Shown here: piece after piece, positions 8,393-17,900 of the stretch
How positions within the stretch are numbered: the stretch's first letter is position 1
Layout of the letters: each line of letters opens with the position of its first letter
Source: Amycolatopsis thermoflava N1165
Lineage (GTDB): Bacteria; Actinomycetota; Actinomycetes; Mycobacteriales; Pseudonocardiaceae
Reading direction: 5' to 3'
Length of the DNA stretch: 64,000 nt
Assembly: GCF_000473265.1 (NCBI RefSeq)
Contig: NZ_KI421511.1
Coordinates: 5,748,360 to 5,812,359 of the forward strand
Program-made: the position numbers and the translations under genes
The notes under the pieces: model-generated
The model's input: only the letters and a program-made list of their open reading frames with translations
Databases searched by the model: none
What the model was told of the DNA's origin: nothing

Positions 8393-10272
8393 ACACAGCG
8401 GCCGGGTTGGTGCGGCCGGGACGGCCGGTGGGGCACCTGTTCGAGCTGCGCGGCTGGGTCACCGCGGGCGAGACCGTGACCGTCCACATCGGAGGGTCCG
8501 AGGCGGAGGTGCGGCGCCACGACACTGGGACCGAACCGCCGGGCACGACCGGTCTGCTGATCCGCACCCCGGACCCGGTGCCGACCGGCAGGCACGAGGT
8601 CGTGGTCCGCGCCGCGAACGGCGACGCGCTGACCGGCGCCGTGGTCGAGGTCGGCCGCTTCGGCGACGAGGAACCGCTGCGGCTGTACGAGATCGACACC
8701 CCGAAGCACGGCGACAACCCGCAGGGCGACGTGGTGTTCGTGCGTGGCTGGGTGCTGCTCGACTCGCGTGCGCCGTCGCTGGTCGAGGTCCTGGTCGACG
8801 GCGGTGAGCCGGTTCGCGCCCGCACCCGCCTGCCGCGGCCGGACGTGGCCGACCACCTGCCGGACTTCCCGGACGCCGGGGTCAGCGGGTTCGAGGCGCG
8901 CGTGCCCATCGACCTGCCGGCGGGCGAGGACCGTGCCCTGTCGGTGCGGATCCGCGTCCGCGGCGAGCTGTCCGGCGAGTGGACCTCCGAGGCGCGCGAG
9001 GTCGTGCTGTCCAACCCGGCGGCCGAGGACTCCGACGTCGCGCTGGCCGCCCGGCTCGCCGACCGCACGCGGAAGGCGCTGGCGCGGCCGCGTGGCGGCA
9101 CGGATCCGCGCCACGTGCTGGTGTTCACGCACAGCCTCGCGGTCGGCGGCGGGCAGTTGTGGTTGCAGGAGCTGCTGGACCGGCTCGCGACCCGGCACGG
9201 CTGGCGCATCACAGTCGTCACCCAGCTCGACGGCGAACTGCGCGCGGACTGCGAAGCGCACGGCATCGACGTGCACCTCACCTCGCCGTACCGCGTGCAC
9301 GACGTCGCCTCCTACGAAGGGCACATCGCCGAGCTCGCCCAGTTCGCGCGCGGCACCGACGCCTCGGTCGCGCTGGTCAACACGCTCGGCGCGTTCCCCG
9401 GCGCGGACGCGGCGATCCGCGCCGGCCTGCCGACCGCGTGGGTGCTGCACGAGAGCTTCGACCTGAACGATTTCTCGTACCAGAACTGGGGTCCGGCGGG
9501 CCTGCTGCCGCCGGTGCGCGAGCGCTGGGTGAGCACGCTGCGCGAGGCGGACCGGCTGCTGTTCGTCGCCGACGCCACGCGCGAGATGTTCCTGCCGTTC
9601 TCGACCCCGGCGCGCTGCCGCACGATCCGCTACGGCACGCCGATGGTCACCTACGGCGGCCAGGTGTCCGAACGCGACCGTCGCGCGGCGCGGCGGAAAC
9701 TCGGCATCCCCGAGGACACCACGCTGCTGCTCAACGTCGGCGTGCTGGAACCGCGCAAGGGACAGGGCCTGCTGATCAGCGCCATGGACCGGGTCCGCCG
9801 CGCGCACCCGGGGATCCGGCTGAGCATCGTCGGCCACCACCCGTCGCCGTACGGGCTGGCGCTGGCCGAGTTCACCGAGCGGACCGGGCTGCGGGACTGG
9901 GTCGACCTGGTGCCGATCCAGCGCGACCCGGCGCCGTGGTTCGAGGCCGCGGACCTGTTCGTGAACAGCTCTGACGTGGAGTCGCTGCCGCGCTCGATCC
10001 TGGAGGCCGTGTGTTGCGGTCTGCCGGTCGTCGCCAGCGACGTGTTCGGCGCGCGGGAGATGATCGCCGACGGGCACAGCGGCTGGCTGTTCGAGCCCAA
10101 CGACGCGGACGCGCTCACCGTCGCGTTGCTGCGTGCCCTCGACACCCCGGCGGACCGGCGGCGCGCGATCGCCGCGAACGCCTACGAGAAGCTGCACGGC
10201 TGGCTGGACCCGGCCGGCTACGCCGCCGAGTACGCCGACGTGCTCACCGAACTGGTGAAGGAGCGGGGATGA
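8389..10272 (+). CDS. GT4-type glycosyltransferase with N-terminal beta-sandwich region
   Basis: A 627-residue protein. The first ~200 residues look like two beta-rich modules (HLFELRGWVTAGETV and VVFVRGWVL repeats) without enzymatic motifs. Residues about 240-620 form a GT-B fold glycosyltransferase of family 4 type: HSLAVGGGQLWLQELL near the N-terminal donor loop, LLNVGVLEPRKGQGLL, and the C-terminal SDVESLPRSILEAVCCGLPVV followed by GHSGWLFEPND, the usual nucleotide-sugar site with its EX7E-like acidic pair. The start is ATG 8389, in an ATGA overlap with the methyltransferase. It probably adds a sugar to the glycan made by this operon; donor and acceptor cannot be read from sequence. Confidence 0.87.
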   Translation: MNTAAGLVRPGRPVGHLFELRGWVTAGETVTVHIGGSEAEVRRHDTGTEPPGTTGLLIRTPDPVPTGRHEVVVRAANGDALTGAVVEVGRFGDEEPLRLYEIDTPKHGDNPQGDVVFVRGWVLLDSRAPSLVEVLVDGGEPVRARTRLPRPDVADHLPDFPDAGVSGFEARVPIDLPAGEDRALSVRIRVRGELSGEWTSEAREVVLSNPAAEDSDVALAARLADRTRKALARPRGGTDPRHVLVFTHSLAVGGGQLWLQELLDRLATRHGWRITVVTQLDGELRADCEAHGIDVHLTSPYRVHDVASYEGHIAELAQFARGTDASVALVNTLGAFPGADAAIRAGLPTAWVLHESFDLNDFSYQNWGPAGLLPPVRERWVSTLREADRLLFVADATREMFLPFSTPARCRTIRYGTPMVTYGGQVSERDRRAARRKLGIPEDTTLLLNVGVLEPRKGQGLLISAMDRVRRAHPGIRLSIVGHHPSPYGLALAEFTERTGLRDWVDLVPIQRDPAPWFEAADLFVNSSDVESLPRSILEAVCCGLPVVASDVFGAREMIADGHSGWLFEPNDADALTVALLRALDTPADRRRAIAANAYEKLHGWLDPAGYAAEYADVLTELVKERG

Positions 10273-10757
10273 CCGACGAGCTTCCCGGCGCGGTGCGCGC
10301 CGAGCTGACCCGGTTGCGGGCCGAGCGGGTCGCGTTCACCGAGGAGCGCGAGCGGTTGCGCACCGAGCTGCGCGAGTCCGAACTGCAGATCCGCGAGCTG
10401 ACCAGGCACCGCGACCAGCTGGTGAAGCAGGTCGAGAAGCTGGCCGGCGTCGCCGAACGCGCGGAGCAGGCCGACGCGCTGGCGCGGGACGTGCTGGTCG
10501 CCCGCGCCGAACGGGATTCGCTGCGCGCCGAGCTGGCCGGGACCCGCGGCGAACGCGACCGGCTGCGGCTCCGGCTGCTGGACGCCGAGCTGCAGCTGTC
10601 CGGCGCGGCGCAGGCCGAAGCGCCGCTCACCGACAGCGGCACGCTCGCCGCCGAGCAGCGGGCCGCCGAGCTGGCGCGGGAACTGGACGCGACGCGGGCG
10701 ACGGTGAGCTGGCGGGTCACCGCGCCGCTGCGGGCCGTGCGGCGGCGGACTTCATGA
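10269..10757 (+). CDS. Coiled-coil protein of the glycan operon
   Basis: A 162-residue, highly charged protein (Arg/Glu/Leu-rich heptads over residues about 8-140) predicted to be one long coiled coil. It ends in SWRVTAPLRAVRR, a short basic motif that recurs in actinobacterial proteins associated with glycosyltransferases. Start and stop both lie in 4-nt ATGA overlaps with the flanking glycosyltransferase genes, which argues strongly that it is real and co-translated. A scaffolding or chain-length role for the glycan enzymes is inference; no catalytic motif exists. Confidence 0.8.
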   Translation: MTDELPGAVRAELTRLRAERVAFTEERERLRTELRESELQIRELTRHRDQLVKQVEKLAGVAERAEQADALARDVLVARAERDSLRAELAGTRGERDRLRLRLLDAELQLSGAAQAEAPLTDSGTLAAEQRAAELARELDATRATVSWRVTAPLRAVRRRTS

Positions 10758-12559
10758 CCGCGCAGCTCTGCTTCGTGTCCGCGACCGGCGGCTCCGGGTT
10801 CATGGCGGAGCTGCTGGAGGTGGTCGCCGATTCGGTGCGGCGGGCCGGGTTCCACGCGACCACCGCGACCGGGCGCTACCCGGACGCGGACGCCGACACG
10901 GTCTACGTCGTGGTGCCGCACGAGTACTTCGTGGTGACCCCGGAGGCCGACCAGCCGACCGAGGAGCAGCGCCGCCGCACCATCGCCTTCTGCGTCGAAC
11001 ATCCGGGCACGGCGACCTTCGAGCGCAGCGCGGCCCTGCTGCCGGGGCTGGCCGGCGCGGTGGACATCAACCACGACTCGACCGCCGAACTGCGCCGCCG
11101 CGGCATCCCCGTCGAGCACTTCCAGCTAGGGTACTCGCCGCTGTGGGACGCGTGGGGCGGCGACCCGGACAGCGCCCGCGAGATCGACGTGACCTACCTC
11201 GGCACCGCGGAACGGCGCCGGTCCAAGCTGCTCGCGTCCTACGCCGGCGACCTCGCCGACCTGCGGGTCCGGCTGCTCACCCCGCCGCACGAGCCGATGG
11301 GCCCGCAGCGGGTCGACTTCCTGCCCGGCGAGGCGAAGTTCGCACACCTGGCGAACTCGCGGTTCCTGCTCAACCTGCACCGCGAGCGGTCGCGGGCGCT
11401 GGAGTGGGTGCGGGTGCTGGAGGCGCTGTGCAACGGCTGCGTGGTGCTGACCGAACCGTCCACGGACCTCGCGCCGCTGGTGTCCGGCACGCACCTGGTC
11501 GTGACGCGGCCGGAGTCGCTGGGCACGGCGGCCGCCGCGCTGGCCGCCGACCCGCAGCGGGAACGGGACCTGCGGATGGCGGGGTACGAGTTCGTGCGCA
11601 CCGCGCTGGACCCGCTGGCGTCGGCGAAGACCCTGGTCGAATTGGCCGAGCGGGTGCTGACCGCCTCCCCCGGCGTGCCCGCGAGCCCGCCGCTCGCCGA
11701 GACCACAGCCGTCGACGAGCCGCGGCCGCTGGCGATCGACACCCCCTCCTGGGACGTGCGGTTCGCCGGCACCCGGTCGCTCGGCGCGCCGGCCGAGAAC
11801 CCGCCGCTGGCCACCCGCATGGGCCAGCAGACGGTGGACGCGCGCCGCACGTCCGGCGTGGAGTGGCTGCCGTCGGCGGCGCCGACGGTGTTCCCGGACG
11901 CCGACCGGGCCGAGGTGGACGTGCTGCTGGTCCGCCGCCCCGGCGAGCCGGATCCGGACCCGCTGGTGCGCGACCTGCTCGCCGGCACAGTGCTGCCGCG
12001 CCGCATCCTCGTCGGCGAGGACGGTGTCGCGCCGCGGCCCCGCCCCCGGCCCGCCGACCTGCTGCGGCACGAGCTGCCACTGGGCCGCGGGTACACGCGC
12101 AACCGGCTGCTGGAGCGCTCGGCCGCGCCGTGGCTGCTGGTGCTCGACGGCGGGCTGCGTGCCTCGCGTCGGCTGCTGGAACGGCTGGTCGCCGCCTCCG
12201 CTGAGGTCGACGTGGTGCACTGCCCGGTCGCCGACCCGGTCGAAGGACTGGTCGCCGCGCTGCCCCCGGAGGAGCGGCGGCTGGCGGAGCTGCCCTACCT
12301 GGGCAGCGGGTACCTGGTGCGCCGCGAACTGGTCGAGTCGTTCGGCGGCTGGACCGAGGACCCGCTGGCCGACGGCCTGGAGGACCACGTCTTCTGGCGG
12401 CGGCTGGCCACCCGCGGCGTGCCGACCGCGCTGGTCCAGCAGGTCCTGCTGAGCCGGCTCCGGCCCGATCCGGCGCCCCGCCCGGTGGACCTGGACCCGC
12501 ACCGCGTCTGGTCGCTGACGCGCATCCTCGCAGGTGAGCCGGTCACCCCCAACGGGTGA
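10754..12559 (+). CDS. Two-domain glycosyltransferase (CgeB-like GT-B plus GT2-like C-terminus)
   Basis: A 601-residue protein. The N-terminal ~300 residues look like a CgeB/GT-B type glycosyltransferase: LCFVSATGGSGFMAELLEVV start, VTYLGTAERRRSKLL, FLLNLHRERSRALEWVRVLEAL and CNGCVVLTE in the donor half. Residues about 390-590 look like a degenerate GT-A/GT2 domain (RGYTRNRLLERSAAPWLLVLDGG, then GLEDHVFWRRLATRG, the ED-x-x-x-W acceptor motif). The usual DxD motif is weak. The start overlaps the coiled-coil gene by ATGA. It closes the coupled glycan block, probably adding one or two residues to the same product. Confidence 0.78.
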   Translation: MTAQLCFVSATGGSGFMAELLEVVADSVRRAGFHATTATGRYPDADADTVYVVVPHEYFVVTPEADQPTEEQRRRTIAFCVEHPGTATFERSAALLPGLAGAVDINHDSTAELRRRGIPVEHFQLGYSPLWDAWGGDPDSAREIDVTYLGTAERRRSKLLASYAGDLADLRVRLLTPPHEPMGPQRVDFLPGEAKFAHLANSRFLLNLHRERSRALEWVRVLEALCNGCVVLTEPSTDLAPLVSGTHLVVTRPESLGTAAAALAADPQRERDLRMAGYEFVRTALDPLASAKTLVELAERVLTASPGVPASPPLAETTAVDEPRPLAIDTPSWDVRFAGTRSLGAPAENPPLATRMGQQTVDARRTSGVEWLPSAAPTVFPDADRAEVDVLLVRRPGEPDPDPLVRDLLAGTVLPRRILVGEDGVAPRPRPRPADLLRHELPLGRGYTRNRLLERSAAPWLLVLDGGLRASRRLLERLVAASAEVDVVHCPVADPVEGLVAALPPEERRLAELPYLGSGYLVRRELVESFGGWTEDPLADGLEDHVFWRRLATRGVPTALVQQVLLSRLRPDPAPRPVDLDPHRVWSLTRILAGEPVTPNG

Positions 12560-12636
12560 GTTCGGCGTGTCACGCAACCTCCTCCCACCTCCGCGCGCCT
12601 ACCAGGCAGAGCATCGGGCACGGGAAGGAGGCGCGG

Positions 12637-12747
12637 ATGTGGATCCAGATCGGCCTCGTCGGCCTGATCGCCGTGGTGTTCCTGGTGCGGCTGGTGGCCG
12701 TACTGCGTCACCGTGAGCCACGCGGCGTGACCAAGCCGGACTCGTAG
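12637..12747 (+). CDS. 36-residue single-TM membrane microprotein
   Basis: A short gene with an ATG at 12637 and a strong GGAAGGAG ribosome-binding sequence 6 nt upstream. It encodes MWIQIGLVGLIAVVFLVRLV, a hydrophobic helix, followed by a basic, soluble tail (residues 21-36). The reading frame extends upstream to 12556, but only the 12637 start has a ribosome-binding site and a sensible protein. Its 3' end overlaps the 3' end of the response-regulator gene on the other strand by 40 bp. No known family is recognised; interaction with the histidine kinase is speculative. Confidence 0.55.
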   Translation: MWIQIGLVGLIAVVFLVRLVAVLRHREPRGVTKPDS

Positions 12748-13376
12748 GCGAGCACGACGAGCTGGGCGCGGTCCCGCGCGCCGAGTTTCGTCATGATGCG
12801 GCTGACGTGCGTGCGCGCGGTGGCCGTGGAGATCACCAGCTGCGCGGCGATCTCGTCGTTGGACAGCCCGCCCGCGACCAGCGCCAGCACCTCGCGTTCC
12901 CGGTCGGTGATCCGCTGGACCGCGCCGGCGTCGATGCGCCGGTTCTCCGGGCGGCCGACGAACTCGCTGATCAGCCTGCGGGTGACGGTCGGCGCGAGCA
13001 GTGCCTCGCCGGCGGCGACCACCCGCAGCGCGCGGAGCAGCTCGACCGGGTCGGTGTCCTTCAGCAGGAACCCGCTGGCGCCCGAGCGCAGCGCCTGGAA
13101 CACGTACTCGTCGACGTCGAAGGTGGTCAGGACCAGCACCTTCACCTCGGCCAGGTCCGGGTCGCCGGTGATCTCGCGGGTCGCAGTGAGGCCGTCGACA
13201 CCGGGCATCCGGATGTCCATGACCACCACGTCCGGGCGGTGTTCCCGCGCCAGGGCAAGCGCTTGCGCACCGTCCGCGGCCTCGCCGCAGACCTCGAACC
13301 CGTCCTCGGTCTCCAGCAGCACGCGGAACCCGGCGCGCACCAGCGCCTGGTCGTCGGCGAGCACGACGCGGATCAT
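12708..13376 (-). CDS. NarL/LuxR-family response regulator
   Basis: A 222-residue response regulator. The receiver domain (residues 1-120) has the acidic pair Asp8-Asp9, phospho-acceptor Asp54 in VVMDIRMPG, the Thr in VLTTFD and Lys106 in GFLLKD. The C-terminal LuxR-type HTH spans about 155-215 (ITDREREVLALVAGGLSNDEIA). The ATG at 13376 overlaps the histidine kinase stop by 4 nt, marking a classic two-component operon with the kinase first. The regulated genes are unknown; nearby candidates are the membrane microprotein and the RHS locus, but nothing in the sequence proves that. Confidence 0.93.
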   Translation of the reverse strand: MIRVVLADDQALVRAGFRVLLETEDGFEVCGEAADGAQALALAREHRPDVVVMDIRMPGVDGLTATREITGDPDLAEVKVLVLTTFDVDEYVFQALRSGASGFLLKDTDPVELLRALRVVAAGEALLAPTVTRRLISEFVGRPENRRIDAGAVQRITDREREVLALVAGGLSNDEIAAQLVISTATARTHVSRIMTKLGARDRAQLVVLAYESGLVTPRGSR

Positions 13377-14479
13377 GTCTCCTCCAGGGGTAGTTCCGCG
13401 CGGACCTCGAAACCGCCGTCGACCGCGCGGGCCTCGGCCTTGCCGCCGAGCGCGGCGGCGCGTTCCTGCATCCCCCGCAGGCCGTTGCCGACGGTGGGGG
13501 TTTCCGCGCCGCGGCCGTCGTCCCGCACCACGAGCCGGAACTGCCCGTCGCGGCGGGTGAAGCGGATGTCGACGGTGCGGGGCTGGTTGGCGTGCCGGAC
13601 GACGTTGGTGAGCGACTCCTGCAGGATGCGGTAGGCCGCGCCGTCGACCGGGGCGGGCAGGTCGCCGGGCGAGCCGTGGACGCGGACGGTCAGGCCGGTC
13701 GCGCGGGTGTGGTCGAGCAGTTCGCCGAGCTGTTTCAGGCTGGGCGCCGGCCCGAGGCCCTGACCGGAGCGCAGCACGGCGACGGTGGCGCGCAGGTCGG
13801 CGAGCGCGGTGGCGCTGGCCTCCTTGATCGCCTGCAGCGCGGCGACGGCCTGGTCCGGCCGCCGGTCCGCGACGTGCACCGCGACACCGGCCTGGACGTT
13901 GATCATGGCCAGGCTGTGGGCGACGACGTCGTGCACCTCGCGGGCGATGCGCAGCCGCTCCTGCTCGGCCAGGCGGGACTGCCGTTCGGCGGCCTCCTGC
14001 TCGGCGGCGAGCCTGGCCGCGACACGGTTGCGGACGGCGGTGCCGATGCCGAGGACGGCCACCAGCCAGACGACGAACAGCCCGGCGCGGGCGTCGAGCA
14101 CGAGTTCGCCGCCGCGGGCGAAGTAGACGACCAGCCCGGCCAGGATGACGGCCGACCCGGCGATGCCCGCGACGAGCGGTCCACGGGCGCGGGTGAGCAC
14201 GAACAGCGCGATGGTCGGCACCACGACCGCCGGGCCGCCCGGGTGGTCCGTGCTGTAGTAGACCCAGGTCAGCGCGGCGGTGACGACGAAGACCGGCAAC
14301 GGCGCCCGCCGCACGGCGAACAACGGCAACGCGGCCGCGGTGAGCCACAGGTAGCCGGTCAGGTCGAGCGGGTGGTGCTGCACCCGGCCGGCCACGGTGG
14401 TCGTCCCGAGGACGAACCCCAGCGGGACGAGGGTCAGCACCACGTCCACGGGGGCCGGCCACCGGCGGGGGTCACGCAC
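13373..14479 (-). CDS. Sensor histidine kinase, HisKA_3 (NarL partner) type
   Basis: A 368-residue membrane kinase. About 4-5 hydrophobic segments occupy residues 10-145. A dimerisation region follows with the H-box REVHDVVAHSL (phospho-acceptor His183), and then an HATPase domain (VRHANQPRTVDIRF as the N-box, RDDGRGAETPTVGNGLRGM as the G-boxes). There is no large extracytoplasmic sensor domain, so it may sense membrane or envelope state. Start is GTG 14479, and its stop overlaps the regulator start. It is probably expressed as a bicistronic unit from the 139-bp gap at 14480-14618. Confidence 0.92.
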   Translation of the reverse strand: MRDPRRWPAPVDVVLTLVPLGFVLGTTTVAGRVQHHPLDLTGYLWLTAAALPLFAVRRAPLPVFVVTAALTWVYYSTDHPGGPAVVVPTIALFVLTRARGPLVAGIAGSAVILAGLVVYFARGGELVLDARAGLFVVWLVAVLGIGTAVRNRVAARLAAEQEAAERQSRLAEQERLRIAREVHDVVAHSLAMINVQAGVAVHVADRRPDQAVAALQAIKEASATALADLRATVAVLRSGQGLGPAPSLKQLGELLDHTRATGLTVRVHGSPGDLPAPVDGAAYRILQESLTNVVRHANQPRTVDIRFTRRDGQFRLVVRDDGRGAETPTVGNGLRGMQERAAALGGKAEARAVDGGFEVRAELPLEET

Positions 14480-14618
14480 GCCCCCGAAGCTACGGCAGAC
14501 GGCCGCGCAGCGCGTCCGTCGAAGAGCGGCTCTTGGATTACGACTCGGGCGGTACGCGCGAGGTCAGGGCAGGCGCGCCGCGAGGCGGACCGGACGGGCT
14601 GCTCCTCGCGCGGCAGCG

Positions 14619-14921
14619 TCAGGCCCGAGCACTCCCGGTCTTCTCCCACACGGGCGGCCCCACCCGAAGCTGGATCTGCCGGTTGCGGTCCCGGTGATCG
14701 GCGACCACGGCGTCGATCGACTCGCCGGTGGCGGGCCACTTCGAGTGGTCGAACACGTCCTCGCCGCCCGGCCGGTAGCTGATGGCGTCGATCAACGCGG
14801 GCAGCCCGCCGGGCAGGGTCACGACCATGCCGAACGGCAGGTGCTGCTCGACCACGGCCGCCACCGCGGAGCCGATCGGGAAGCGTTCCTTCGCGGCCGC
14901 CCATTCCGCGTCGTTCATCAT
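14619..14921 (-). CDS. S1/OB-fold-like small protein, putative immunity partner of the RHS toxin
   Basis: A 100-residue protein whose layout matches an S1-type OB fold: FPIGSAVAAVVEQHLPFGMV, a loop with a GGLPALIDAISY strand, then ATGESIDAVVADHRDRNRQI and a final strand ending in QLRVG. ATG 14921 is preferred because it overlaps the RHS stop as ATGA; an upstream GTG at 14930 and an ATG at 14918 are alternatives. Being the last gene after a polymorphic toxin, tightly coupled to it and without signal peptide, it sits where a cytoplasmic immunity protein is expected. The S1-like fold is inferred from pattern; the immunity role is inferred from position only. Confidence 0.62.
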   Translation of the reverse strand: MMNDAEWAAAKERFPIGSAVAAVVEQHLPFGMVVTLPGGLPALIDAISYRPGGEDVFDHSKWPATGESIDAVVADHRDRNRQIQLRVGPPVWEKTGSARA

Positions 14922-17900
14922 CGATGCCACTTTCTCGGGTACTGGTTCAGTTCTTCTACACGAGACGCGGGGATCTCGACCTCGGTCAGCGGCCCGCCCT
15001 GGTAGGGCTGTTCGAACGGCTCGAACCGGTCCGCGTAGTCCGAGGCCGGGACCTGGATCTCGATGACGCCCTCACCGTAGTGACCCGCGTAGGTGTCCGC
15101 GAGCTCGCGGTCCCGCGCGAAGAACGCTCCCGCCGCCCACGGGCCCGTCCCTCCGTAGTCGTCCGCGCGGTAGCCGTGCTCGTACTGCTGCTGCCCGAGG
15201 CCGCGCTGCGGCGCCTTGTAGAGCGGCACGTACTCGTCGCCGTCGCCGTCGGGTGTGTCCGGGCCGCACCCGTCCGCGGCGGTGAGTCCCAGCGGGTCGA
15301 TCCAGGTGACCGGGTTGGGGACGTACGCCTGCGGGTTGAACCCGCCCTCGAGTCCCAGCGGATCGTTGCTGGCGTAGCGTCCCGATTCCGGGTCGTAGTA
15401 GCGCTGGAAGTTGTAGTGCATGCCGGTTTCCGGGTCGAAGTACTGACCCGCGAACCGCAGCGGTGTGCCTGCCCGGTTCTCCGGCGCCTTGCCCCACAGC
15501 GTCCGGCGCCCCTGCCACGCCACGGCGCCGGAGGCGTCGACGAGTTCGGTCGGCGCGCCGGCCAGGTCGGTGACGATCGCGTAGAAGGCGCGGTCGAACC
15601 ACTGTTGCGAGCCGTCCCCCCGGAACACGCGCTCGACCTGGGCCAGGGGACGCTTACCGCCCGGCTCGTGCTCCCACGAGATCGCGGTGGCGTCGCTGCT
15701 GATCTGTTCGGCGAGAACGGACCCGTCCCAGAAGAAGTCGGTCCGTTCCGCGACCGTGACGCCGTCCGCGGCGAGCCGCAGCTTCGCGATGCGGCGGCCG
15801 AGCGCGTCGTAGAGGTAGCGCCACCGCGTGCCGTCCGGGGTGATCACCGAGGTCAGCCGGTCCTCGGAGTTCCAGGCGTAGTGCCACGTGTCGGGTTTCG
15901 CCGACAGCCGCTTCTTCTGCCGCAACGTGATCCGGCCCTGCCGGTCGTAGCCGTACCGCACGCGACCCGCCGAAACCAGGAGCGTGCCCCGGTAGTCCCG
16001 CCGACCCTGGCCGTCCACGTCGGTGTCCGGCCACTCCGCGGTCCGGATGTTGCCCGCGGCGTCGTAGGAGTACCGCTCGTGGCCGTCCGCGCTGCCGACC
16101 TGTTCCACCCGCCCGTTGGCGTCGAGCTCGTACCGCCGGACGCCGGCGATGTCGTCTTCGACCGCGCGGACGACACCGTCGGGCCGGTAGTGGTACCGGC
16201 GCTCGTACAGGTGCCGCATGGTTCCGGTCGCGCGGTCCGCGACACCGGTCACCGTCTGGGAGTTCAGCCGGTGCGTTGGCGTCCACGTCTGGGCCAGCGC
16301 GGTTCCGCTGTCGAGCAACCGCTCGATCTCGCGGCCCGCGGCGTCGAACCCGAAGGAGAACGTCCGCCCGCCGGTGCGCAGCGACGCGGGCCGGTGGCCT
16401 GCGCCGTAGTTCCAGAAGCTCTCGGCACCCGAGGGGGTGCGCCGGTACGTGCGGCGACCCAGGGCGTCGTAGGCGAAAACCGTGGAGTGGCCGTTGATCG
16501 TCTCGGCGAGCACGCGCCCCGCGGCGTCCCGTTCGAAACGGACATCAGCGTCCGCGTTGCGGGCACGGACGAGGCGGCCCGCCGGATCGTATTCGAAGGT
16601 CGCGACAGCATCCCGGGACCGGCGCTCGACGATGTTGCCGAGGGCGTCGCGCACAAAGACCGTGGTCTCGCCCGCACCGTTCGTCCGGGACACGAGCTGC
16701 CCTGCCGCGTCACGCTCGTAGGAGATCGTGCGACCGGTGAAGTCCGTCTCGGCGACCAGGCGGCCGGCCGCGTCGTACTCGTACCGCCATTCCGCGCCGA
16801 GCGGGTCGCGCACCGCGCGAAGCTTCATCTCGCTGTCGTAGACGAAGTCGAACCGGGCGCCGTCCGGCCCCGTCTGCGAAGCGAAGGCATCGAAGTGCGT
16901 CATCTCGACGCGGGTCACGTTGCCGTTCGCGTCGACCCGTTCGACCTCGTTGCCCTCGCCGTCGTACCTCCACCGCTCGGTCGTGCCGTCCGGCGACGTG
17001 CGGGACAGCAGCTTGCCCTCGACCGTCCAGCGGAGGTGCGTTTCGCCGCCGACGGGGTCCTCGATGACGGTCACCCGGCCGAACTGGTCCCGCCGGTAGC
17101 GCGTGACGCCGCCGCCGGGGTCGGTCAATGCGGTGAGCAGACCGGCGCGGTCGGTTTCCCGGCGGACCACGTTGCCGAAGTGGTCGGTGATCGTCGCGAG
17201 GTGCCCCGACGCGTCGTAGCCGTACCTGGTCACCCCGCCCGCCGGGTCCACGACGAGCGTGCGGTTGCCCGAGTCGTCGTACTCGTACCGCCACACCGAG
17301 CCGTCGGGGTCGACCGCGGTCACGGGCAGGCCCTGGTCGTTGTACTCGATCAGCGCCCGCGTGCCGTCGGGGCGCGTCACCTCGGTGAGGCTGCCCCGGT
17401 CGTCATACCGGTAGCGGGTGGTGCGGCCCAGCTGGTCGTGATGGGCGAGGAGCCGGTGGTATCGGTCCCATTCGAACCGCGTCTCGCCGCCCAGCGGGTC
17501 GATCTCCCGTACCAGCTGGTTGAACTCGTTGAAGTGGTACCGCCGCACGTGGCCCAGCGAGTTGGTCTCGGTGGTCACCCGGTTGTCGACGTCGTACTCG
17601 AGCGTGCCGGCGAGCGCGTCGCCCGAGCCCTCGGTGCGCACGCAGCGACCGCGGTGGTCGTAGGTGTAGGCGTACCACTCGCCGTTGCGGTCGTCCCAGC
17701 GGGTGATCCGGCCGGCGTGGTCGTAGGCGAACCGCAGCGGACGGCCGGACGAGTTGACGACCTCGACGAGGTGGCCGTCGTCGTAGCCGTACCGCACGAG
17801 GGGAATTCCGCCGGACGCCGGGTCGTGCAGGCTGAGTTCCGCGACCCGCCCGTCGGAGGTCCGCACGTCGACCTGGTATCCACCGGAGTGCCGGACCGCG

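Noticed and set aside
13592..14782. Plus-strand open reading opposite the histidine kinase
   Set aside because: Shadow of the kinase; low-complexity Arg/Gly/Asp protein.
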